Below are positions 13,158 to 23,084 of a DNA stretch of 64,000 nucleotides, in pieces. The stretch covers positions 868,001 to 932,000 of the forward strand of contig NC_089435.1 in assembly GCF_026210795.1 (NCBI RefSeq). The letters run 5' to 3'. Source of the stretch: Rhizophagus irregularis. Lineage: Eukaryota; Glomeromycota; Glomeromycetes; Glomerales; Glomeraceae. Position 1 is the first letter of the stretch; the number at the start of each line of letters is the position of its first letter. The notes below the pieces were generated by a model. The model did no database searches. It was given only the letters and a program-made list of their open reading frames with translations, and had not been told where the DNA came from. A program made the position numbers and the translations under genes.

Positions 13158-13361
13158 TAGTTAGTTATCTGTTATCTAAATTTCTTTATTTTATTTTGTT
13201 TATATTTATTAAATTATAAATTATAATAGTCTTTATATGTTAACATTAAATAAAACAAATCATATCTTTATAAAAAAAAAAATTATTATCTAGTATTGTT
13301 TGTTTATAATTTATAATTTTACAAGTTGATGATAAATTTAAAGGTACTGGAAATTACAAAA

Positions 13362-14959
13362 TTATTGATTGTCCTTATCATCTTCGGGTTCTTCAAACTC
13401 TTTAGATTCTTCGAGTTCTTCAGGTTCCTCAGCTTCTTCAAGTTCTTCAAGTTCTTCAGATTCTTCTGGTTCTTCAGGTATAAAGAGACTAATACTTGCA
13501 GAGCCTAATAAAAAAGAAGAAAAAAACACGTTATCATCCATTAGATTCTTGAGTTTGAATAAAACAGACTAAACTATAAAGTTATTTACCTCCAGCAATT
13601 TCAGGTGTGATCTCATGACGTTTGAATTTCCGACTAGTATAAACAGGAGTCTGTGGAGTGATAGTTTGACTATATATAGCGCCGCTATAACTCTTGTCAT
13701 TCTTGTTTTTGGCGTCATCTGCTGCTTCAAATTGCGATGTTTCAGAATGTTCCCTACTACTAGAAGTTGGAAACCAACCAAGCACTAATAACCATTCATA
13801 GATCTTCTCTTTAATCTGACTGGCAGTTGGACGTTGTTTAGGATCATCATCCCAACACTGATTCACTAACGTGCTGAAACATTCTGGGATTTCACTAGCA
13901 GCTGTTTCTGGAATGATGGGACGCACACCATTATGAATATCCACGACAAGTGAAGTATCATGAGAACGATCAGCGAAAGGTCGACTACCACATGAAATTT
14001 CCCATAGAATCATGGCGAAACTGTATATGTCCGAAGCTTGGGTGTATGATTGACCTCGTAAAATTTCAGGCGCCATGTATGGTAAAGTACCTTGAATCTC
14101 ACCCGACGCGATATTTGGAGTATATAAACCAAGATCATTTATACGAGCATTTACAAAGACGTTTTTGACTTTGAGAATGTTGCCAGTGTGTAAATTGCGA
14201 TGAGTTATACCAGAATCATGAATGATTTCAAGGCCAGAAATTACATCTCTTATAAGTTCTAATTTGCGACGCCAGTAAAGCTTGAACTTGTTGGCTGCCA
14301 AAAATTGGCGGAGATCACCCGGGTCGGCATATTCCATTATAATTGAATAATCACTTGTAGCTGTTTCTTGTGAAATTCCATAGTAGGTTATATGATATTG
14401 ACTTGCACATTTGAAATATTCGTCAAGCTTTAAAATTGAAATATGTAATTTTTGTAATTAATTCATTTTCGGTTTGGTTCAAGTATAAATTGAAATAAAA
14501 AAATATTCTTACCCCGGCAACATAATCATCAAGTTTGCTCTGGGAATCTTTTAAAGTTTTGATAGCTACTCTTGTCTCACCAGTTCTTATCCAACGTTTT
14601 TCGTCATGACTCCATCTTACGTATTTTCCATCTAACCAAGTGGCTGTAGAAGTTGTTCCACCACCACCTTTTGTCAAATAAGTAACATCCTTCAAACGGT
14701 CAAAAGGTATCCATTGAAGAAAGGAAATATTATCATCTTCAGAATATCTGATATACTTAACGAGGTTGTCAAGTGTTTCATTCCCACTAGAAAAATCTTT
14801 TTGAGTTTTTTCATAATGATGCTCAAAGCATGACTTGCAAAATTTTTCGTTTAAACATTTATAACAAGTGTCACATTCATGGGGTGAAACCTTTATTCTC
14901 TTAGTTGTAGGTTCTTCACCCGAAAGTTTATGTTTGGAAGCAGAAGTAGTAGGTTCCAT
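13362..14959 (-). CDS. TKL-type kinase paralog with HRN catalytic loop (probable pseudokinase) and acidic tail
   Basis: Three exons (minus): 14513-14959, 13590-14427, 13362-13504; 1428 nt, 475 aa. The N-terminus has a basic patch (TTKRIKV) and a CDTCYKC...CKSC knuckle. The kinase domain has a GGGG loop, VAIKT lysine, HRNLHTGNIL, NDLGL and PYMAPEIL. The catalytic Asp of HRD is Asn (codon AAT); DLG keeps its Asp, so ATP binding may persist but phosphotransfer should be lost or weak. A YTSRKF motif follows the kinase domain. The last exon encodes a glutamate-rich tail of EE-x repeats (429-475). The paralog at 6946-9741 shares exon-intron phases (phase 0 inside the kinase N-lobe, phase 1 before the tail), which supports tandem duplication around the intervening gene. 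A sequencing or assembly error at the AAT codon is the main caveat. Confidence 0.8.
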
Positions 14960-17735
14960 GGTATAAAATTTGAGAATTGGGTAACTGAAAAAATTATGAT
15001 TTTATAATTTTGAAAATTTGGTTGAACAAATAGCTTTTTTTATAGGAATTGGAAGTATCGGAAATAACGGAAATAACGTACCGTAATTTTAATAAATTCG
15101 GAGATTTTGAAAGTGACCTAAATGAATATGTTAAACGAAACATGGAAGTTTTCAATGAAGCGTAGTTTTTTTTGGAAATATTTAAAAGAAAAAAAAAATT
15201 TTTTTTTCACTCTGTTTAAATTACCTTAATTAGACTTGAAGGAAATAAAAAAAGAAAAAGAAGAGAAAAAAGGAAAAAATGAGAAAGAAACCGTATATAT
15301 TCAAAAATTGCATGTTTATATGCTTCATTTTCCAGTGCATGAATTGAAACGTAACACGATGATCCAATGAAACCAATGAATTTAAGAAATTGATGTTCAA
15401 AATAACGACCTTATTTGGCTACTAGAGGGATTTTCCAATCAAAAGTGGAATATTTTCTTTTCCGGAATTTAGTTCCTTAATGATTTATACGCATGCAGTT
15501 TATTCTTGCATTATAACAAATTTGGTTTAATTGAAATAAAATAATGAAATAAATGATTGTTTCGCAATAATTAGTAAGGAAATAAATCAATGAAGTAAGA
15601 ATCGCTCAGATAAATGGCGCATAAAAATTAAAGAATCGTCTAAAAAGAAATATGAAAATAGAAGGCTCGCCTTAAAAAGAAAAAATAAAGATCGTCTGAA
15701 AAGAAAGAAAAGCTCTTGAGATGTTCTCAACAAAAATTAGCCGTCAAATTATCCGACCGAAAATTATATTTTATCATCATATTATAACAAAATATAATTA
15801 ATTACTTGGATATCTTTAGTTGAAAATATTTTTATTGATTATCTGATTATCTCTGTTATATCTGATTATCTCGTTATGAAGAACGCGTAAAACCGCGTAT
15901 AAATTATTACGCGAAAACAATTATTTATATATTTGGATAGATTGATCAATTGATCAGTAAGTACTGTAATGAGTCATTGATGTATTTTTTGTATATACTC
16001 ACTTTTACATGTCATGACTAATTTATGGAAAAGTTTGTATAACCGAAAAATATATAAAAATCCCTTATTTTTTTTTTGAAATTTCTTACTCTCTCTCTTT
16101 ATTAAAACCGAACTTTTTTTTTATAAACATATTTCAAAACAGGAGAAAGTAATACAAAAGGAGATGAAAATAGAATGGTTATCTTATTTTTTCGTCTTCT
16201 TTTTTAAATCTATCTTCTCTCTGTCTAGTTCTTCTCTTTATTAGGTCTTCTTTTAAGCTCTTTTTCCTTACATCTTCTTTTAGGTATGTAGGTTGGGAGT
16301 GTGGTTGGAAGTGCGGGTTTGTGTGTGAGTTGGGAGTGTGAAAGTGGGGTTTGTATGTGGGTTTGGGTGAGCGATGTTTTATCTTATTTTTTGTCTTCTT
16401 TTTTTAGGTCTATCTTCTCTGGTCAAGCCACAGGACATTAGATTGCGAAAAAAAGAAGCAATGAAATTTCATTAGATCTTACAGACAGACAAAAGCTCTT
16501 TACCAGTTTTCTAGATGTGTGTAAAATGGCTTAGGAGACTTTAAAAGAGGTGTGTATTTTTTTATTTGCAAAGTGAGTAACTTCCTAAGCTAAAATTAGA
16601 ACGGATAACTCATTGAGTCGGGGAGTTCACAAATTTTACTTAGGAGGGTACTGGATTTGTTTGTTTGGTTGGGTAAGGGTGAGCAAAGTGGGTAATTCCT
16701 ATGAAATTACCTGCTTTTTCTTTTTTATTTTATTTTTATTTTTATTTTTTTATTCCCTTTTTTTCTTCTTTTTTTATTTTTTTTATTTCTCTTGTTCACC
16801 TGATAATCAACTCAAGCAGACAACATCCTACTTTGTTATTGGTAAAGTCAGCTAATTCTAAAGGAGGAATTGGCTATGTCTTCTTTACCATTAAATAAAA
16901 ATTTAGCACATTATTAATAATTTCTTTTTTCTAATAACAGATAATAGGCAATGCAGAGATTTACAATCACTGGAGTGCAGTTTATTATATATTATAAATT
17001 GGATAACCAACTCTAACTGTAACTTTTCTACTACGAAATAAATAGAGGATAATGAAAAAAGTGCAGCATAACATTAACGATCACGTGAATATATATTTGT
17101 AGTTCAGGCCGGGAATTACAGGTTCGGCCTGAATTACCGCAACGCATTAAAATCATCATCTGCGTTAAATTAACAGTATGAGGAAATTGATGCTGTTCTT
17201 GCTATATGTTTTTGATTTTGTTTATTTTTTTCCATTTATATAAAAAGTAACTTCCGAATGATAGTAATAATGCCAAATGAAGATCCGGTTATAAAAATGG
17301 GGATGATGAATCCATAATATTATTAGGAATTGAAGGATCAAATATTCTTGTCCATATGTATTCATATAACCATATATTTTCCAATTACGTGTGCTTTATG
17401 AAAAATTCTGGATTTTGGGATTTTTCCAAAAATAATTGGAATAGACCATTCTCCTTTCCCTCCAAAAATTATTACTTTTTTACCATCTAATCCTATTAAA
17501 ATAATAAAAACGATTAAAAACTGAAAATCCAAAAAAAAATTATTTATTTGTTTTTATTTACAGTAATACATGTACATACCGAGTACAACAGATAAATCAT
17601 ATCTTTTCGAAGGTATTGAACCTGAAGTCTTCTTTAGTTAAATTATTAGTTGTTATAATTATTTATAGTAACAATAATGATATAATGATACTAATGATAA
17701 TGATAATACATTTTGACTTACTTTTATTCGGGTAG
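14960..17735. other. Gene-poor spacer
   Basis: No gene supported. Contains a duplicated pyrimidine-rich stretch (16180-16220 and 16375-16425, both around ATCTTATTTTTT and CTATCTTCTCT), a short hairpin GGTAAAG...CTTTACC at about 16840-16891, and a palindromic TTCAGGCCG/CGGCCTGAA pair at about 17103-17135. Apparent reading frames at 16613-16898 are T-rich and not credible as genes. Confidence 0.35.
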
Positions 17736-17739
17736 CTTC

Positions 17740-18145
17740 CGATCTTTGGAAAAAGTGGAACCAAGATTCGTAAGTAAGTACGAATCTTGGTTTTATTTTT
17801 TTTTATTTTTTTTTAAAAAAATACTATGAACGGTTACTAATAACCGTTCTTTTCTTTTTTATAGGTTCGGGTGGACTTCCGACGAATGGAGGAACTAAGA
17901 TTCGTAAGTACGAGTACGAATCTTGGTTTATTTTATTATTATTATTTTATTATTATGAACGGTTACTAACCGTTCTTTTCTTTTCTTTTTTATAGGTTTG
18001 GTGTCTCGGGTGGGCTTCCGAAGAACAGAAGTTTCGTAAGTAGAATCTTAGCTTGGTTTTTTTTTTTTTGCTTTTTTTTAATATTATGGAACGGTTACTA
18101 ACCGTTCTTTTCTTTTTTTATAGTTTCGGTGGGTTTCCAAAAGAT
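17740..18145. repeat. Tandem array with alternating hairpins and splice-like borders
   Basis: Three to four degenerate units of about 115-135 bp. Each unit holds (a) an inverted repeat around AAGATTCGTA / TACGAATCTT (13-bp stem with ACC/GGT in unit 1), (b) a poly-T stretch, (c) a GAACGGTTA / TAACCGTTC inverted repeat that contains TACTAAC (read TACTAAT in the first unit), then a pyrimidine tract and TATAG, and (d) a short segment ending before GTAAGT. The layout mimics branch point, acceptor, microexon and donor. The segments read SGGLP- or SGGFP-like in matching frames, but lengths 39 and 40 break the phase. It may be a decayed microexon array or a hairpin satellite. Confidence 0.6.
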
Positions 18146-19020
18146 CAAGATTCGTTAGCGTCGCCTCCAAAAAATGGTAGCCGGATCTAATTTGCCGGGT
18201 TACACGTGATTTCGGTTCATACCATTGTAAAAATAAAATAAAATAAAATATTATACACATCTCAATTGACAGAGTTTTATTAAAACACAACATACATATT
18301 TTATTTAAACATGTTTCTGAAAATTTAATACTATAATAAGAATACAAGGTATTGGGAATAGTAATCTTTCCAAATTTTTGGCCTAGTTCTACGATTTTCA
18401 AGTGCTATAATATCAATTATTCATTTTTTTTCCAATGAGTTAAGATTAGAACGAACATTTTTTAAATCATAAATGCCGTTTTGGCTTGTTACGAGATTCT
18501 TCTAATAACTCTTAATTAATATTTACATCAATAAAAAATTTAAAAATTAAATTTTTTATATCGTAATATTCGTGTATATCTTTTTTAGTATTTCCTGCAA
18601 GTAGTCTTTATATTATTTCAGTATTATTTCGGCAACGTAAACACTTTTTAAAGCAACACCTTTTATATTCAGAAACATTTAAAACATGACACCCTTTACA
18701 GACTTTTGTTTTGTTAACTTGACATAATCAAATAATAAACAGTTCATTAAAATGAAGAGAAAAAAAAACCTGATTCAAAATTGATCAAACGAAAAAGTTA
18801 TGCCACGTATCGACGATACGTCAAAGCGACGCTAGCCGTGATCAGAAGTAATGTGATCTAAAAAGTATTTACTTATAAATTAATGAAACAATTATATGAA
18901 AATAAGAGATCAAAAAAAAGATATATATTCAACTGAAATTAGGATGTATGAAGAATAAGTTTTTTATAATTGATAATTTTGAGATGAAAATAATTTACTT
19001 AAAAAACTACGTTTTTGATT
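18146..19020. other. Spacer with a possible minus-strand gene fragment
   Basis: Minus strand 18084-18300 has an open stretch with WYEPKSRVTRQIRSGYHF; its origin is not recognised. Otherwise A+T-rich DNA with no supported feature. Confidence 0.3.
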
Positions 19021-19028
19021 ATTAAAGT

Positions 19029-19262
19029 AGGACCCAGAAATATATATAAAAGGGTCAGGTTTGAGTTTGCGTATTTTGAACTAAAAAAATAATGAAAATC
19101 TTTCCTTTTTTAGATAATTTTTGATAATGCCAGTCAGGATTTTATTTCCTATTATAGTAACTGACTGGCATTATCATAATTCCGGCCCTGAAAAAATGCG
19201 TACAGCTTCATAGTAAAAAATTTTTTTCATCACCTGACCCTATATATATATTTCTGGGTCCT
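19029..19262. mobile_element. 234-bp TIR element (MITE) with an internal perfect palindrome
   Basis: Terminal inverted repeats of about 30 bp begin AGGACCCAGAAATATATATA and end in the complement. ATTAAAGT occurs directly on both sides (19021-19028 and 19263-19270), giving an 8-bp target duplication as in hAT elements. If the ends are read as TAGG...CCTA, the duplication would be 6 bp. Inside, GATAATGCCAGTCAG (19123-19137) and its exact complement (19161-19175) form a 15-bp stem. No coding capacity. Confidence 0.8.
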
Positions 19263-19270
19263 ATTAAAGT

Positions 19271-21624
19271 CCTCAAAATTGTAAAATACTTTTTATTTAT
19301 ATTTGGAATAACAACTTCAATAACAAATATATGAGATACTTCGTTTTTTTCTATGTTAGGCAATATTTGTTCATCTTTTATAATTTTATCTGAATAGGGT
19401 ACTTCCGAATAGTTGAGAATAAACATCGCGGTTAATCATTACAATTAAGAATCCATCAGAGTTGATCCATCAAAGTTTATCCCGAAAGAAAATAAAGACA
19501 ATGTCCAAGCGTTGAAATATTTGAGAAAAGGTTTGTTTGAGATATGATAAATTCATGCGTCTAATCATTAAATTATTTATTGTTTTAAAAACAATTTCAT
19601 TGTCTAAGTTGAAATTTAAGAATAAAGAATAGTTTGCTGTCTAAATTCAAATCGTTTTGTCTAAAGTATCTTGAATATTATAATCTGCTAATGCATATGC
19701 TCTATTATGTGCAGCAAAAACACTATGTCTTCTTGAATAAAAGTCATAATAAAAATATTATTTTTTATCAATTTTAAATAAGTGGAAAAAAAAATGAATT
19801 CGTTAAATAAATAAATCCTTAAAGAGCGAAGTATGCGTTTAATTGTACGACTTTTTTTTCTAAGTTAGGATAATTTCAATTGTAAAAATAAAATTTTCTG
19901 AGATTTGCTAGTGGTTTAATAATTGAATAAACCGAAAACAATTATTATATTTTAAGGTAAACTTCCCTTTTTTCAAAAAAAAAAAAAATAACAGATAATT
20001 TATCCATGTTGTATATTATTGGTCGCATGAAAAGACAAACTTCAAAATCGATATCATAATAAAGAATATTTTCAAATATTCTTTATGTACCATAACTTCT
20101 TGTAAATTTAGAAGTTTTTAGTATTTTAACTAATTCTCAAATTTGAAAAAAAAAATAACGAATGAAGCTCCGATAATATTTAAATCATACAAAATAAATA
20201 ACTTTGTCTTACGTAAAAATTTTTAATTCTCAGAAAAAAAAAATACTATTAATTAACTAATTTACTATAATAAATAATACTTCAAACTGAACATTAGGCA
20301 AAATAATATAAAAAATATTAAACCTAATTTTTTGTACTCTCTACCATCAGTTCCAATGGTAGGTATTCTAGGTAATATACTTGGTATTTCGATAATTTGT
20401 GGTATTTCAGTTTTTTTTCCACTTAAATCTAATAATTTAATTTAACGCCAATTTCTATTTTATATATGTTTCTTGTGATAAGCTATTTTTTTTTTGTTAT
20501 GATAGCATTTGTTAAAAGATGTTTTGAGTTTGCTTTAGAAGGTGATCCTGGTATCGATGTTATTTGTAATGAAAGTCCTGTAATTATATCAGTCACTAAA
20601 ATCAATAAAATCACAGCACTACATTTAAATAAATGAATTATTCGTTTATTTTTTTTTTTGAAAAAAACTAAAATATTGGATTTGAATAACTTACTTCTTT
20701 TGGGGAAATCCGCAATGTCATTTCTAACGAAGGTTTCTCAAAAGAATATAATTATATTCGGACTTAATCTATAAAATCTCCATTTTTTATTAACCACGAT
20801 TCTCTTCCCAAGACTTGTTGTGGAATTCATGGAACATTTGTAGTGTTTGCAACACGAACCCAACCTCCTGTTATTAAACAATTTAATACGTTGATTCTTT
20901 AAAAATTTATATGATTCCAAATACAGTACAATCTACTACGTAAATTCTTACGTTACGAATATATATATACAGTATATATATACATGTATTAGTATTTGTA
21001 TTAATTCAAAATCAAAATCATCTTAGATTTAAAAATTAAATTATTTACCTCATTGTCATCTAATTCTAATTCTTTATTTATAAACTTCCAACACAATATC
21101 TCTTTCAAATTCATATAATTGTTTTGTCGCTTCATCTCTTAATAAAAATTTTAATTGACTTCTCACTAAAGTTTAAAGCTTGATCCTTTAGGAAAGTCAC
21201 CAGCCTTGAGCCTTCCATTTCATTCCATAGTCTTGAAAAATGATTTGACAATTATATAATAAATCTTTTCAAATGTTAGCTTAATTCTTTCGATGTTAAG
21301 AAAATCAAGTTAGCTTGTTAGTCAATCATCTATGACAGCTTAATACGATCCATTAGGTTACATTTTAAAATCCTATTAACATTATTATTTATAAATTATT
21401 GGTATGCACGACTGCACAAGTTCGTACAAAAATGAAAATATATCTCTCTTTGCATTTATAGGAAAGATAAACGGCGAGAAGAAAAAAGAATAATATATAC
21501 ATATAATGTATAAAAACATACATGAAAAAATGTTTAAAATAAATGTCACCTAACAGTTTTTCAAAACGGAAAAATTTTCTTAATTAATTCATAAGTTTTT
21601 TATTTTTTATTTTTAATTCACAAA
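19271..21624. other. A+T-rich spacer without supported genes
   Basis: Scattered short open stretches on both strands (for example minus 19208-19426, which the MITE end overlaps, and minus 20738-20920) have no recognisable domain. The rest is low-complexity DNA. Confidence 0.35.
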
Positions 21625-21945
21625 ATGAACCGAGTTAGAGTACAAATTACCGGACCCTACATACTAGGGCCGAAAGCAATTTACAAAACTGAAAACCAAA
21701 CACGTCTGACCCTTACGGAGACAGTATAGGTGTCGTCGAAATTAATTACGGCATATGAAGCTTATACCGTAATACCATTCTACCACAATTATGCCGTAAT
21801 TATTTAATAAATTATTGAATGCCGATCTTGATATTTTAAGGCCAAATTCCCATTTTGCCGTAATGCCGTAATTATATATACGGCATTTCGACGACACCTA
21901 TAGGAGACAGGGTGTTGCCATCTTGATTGGAAAAAAATGTAAATG
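21625..21945 (+). pseudogene. Small open frame split by a MITE
   Basis: From ATG 21625 the frame runs RVQITGPYILGPKAIY... into the MITE at 21725. Joining the flanks across the element with a single 8-bp target copy keeps the same frame for some ten further codons (GCCHLDWKK) to a TAA. The product is unknown and would be only about 43 aa, so this may be an exon of something larger. Confidence 0.35.
21725..21902. mobile_element. 178-bp hAT-like MITE with perfect 8-bp target duplication
   Basis: TIRs begin TATAGGTGTCGTCGAAAT (18 bp, perfect inverted match at the other end). GGAGACAG flanks both sides exactly (21717-21724 and 21903-21910). The interior is rich in ACGGCAT / GCCGTAAT words, which may be subterminal protein-binding repeats. 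An 8-bp duplication is the hallmark of hAT transposition. Confidence 0.88.
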
Positions 21946-23084
21946 AACGGGAGTGAGGTGAACTCTCTTCCGGACAAAAAACCAAGGAACAAAACATTAA
22001 ACGAACCGTGAATAAAAAATAAAAAGTCTATACTATAAGATTACAAATAAAAGAAGTATTATAAAATGAGACTTTATTATGAGGTAAAAGAAAAATAGAA
22101 AATTCTCTATGAGTAGTCCAATCTCCTCCATGTAAAATACTACTCTAGATATCCAGCGTATATAGGCAGATTCGTTAATACGGTTTACGCTGTTATTGTA
22201 TCCTAAAACGTTGGATCGTGCGAGGTTGAGTACGATGTGTAATTATATTGTCTTCACGTAACATATCAGAATGTTCTATTTTCCCGAAGCGTTGATGATA
22301 AGTTTTTTTTTTGGGCATAGTAATACCCAGAGTTAATTCCCGTTCTTTAATGGCGTTGGCGTGATCTCGTCAAATATCATTATTGATGTCTTTCATAAGT
22401 GGAGTGATGAATTCTAATAAAGCACTATTAATTCATAAGTTTTCTATGCACAATTTTTTACTCCTATTGGATCATGTGACTTTTTTTGCCGCTCTTACCC
22501 ATTTTTAAATTCTGTTTTCCTACCAAAGAAATATTTTTATGGTACAGACTATTTCTTTGATTATTACTTTATTATTCGTAGACTATTACATGATTTATTA
22601 TTATTATTGTTGTTATTTTTTGTATGACATAAAGTGCATGTGATGAAAAAATTTCAATATTTTATTTCTTTTATTGTTAATCGGACTTTGAACTCAGAAT
22701 CTGGAATCAGTGTGATTAACTAATTTTGGCAAATTCCGACTTTTTATTTCTACTTTTTACTTTGAAATTTTGACTGTATTCCCAAAAAGTATACCCGATT
22801 TTAGACCATTATCTCAATTCCCAACAGATACAATCGTGACTCAACAGAAGATTAGAAAATATACTTCATTCTGCCATCTTTAATTTACATAAACGATCTT
22901 CTAGGGTGATTTATATATGATTTAAGGTTAACTTTATTAAGCTATATATACGCGTCTTAAATCTGATTAAACTTTTATTATGAGGACGCGTTTTGCAAGT
23001 CAGGAGTATGTACTGATCTTACTGATGATTATTATGTTAAATTAAATTAGTCAGGAGTTGCAGACCATCAGTTCTCTTCGCATT
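21946..23084. other. Spacer with a degenerate minus-strand coding remnant
   Basis: The minus strand of about 22250-22430 reads FITPLMKDINNDI, a stop, then RDHANAIKERELTLGITM, so it looks like decayed protein-coding DNA of unknown origin. Nothing else was identified. Confidence 0.35.

Noticed and set aside
13369-13572. Poly-serine protein on the plus strand
   Set aside because: It is the antisense of the glutamate-rich last exon of the minus-strand kinase, whose splice sites and frame fit.
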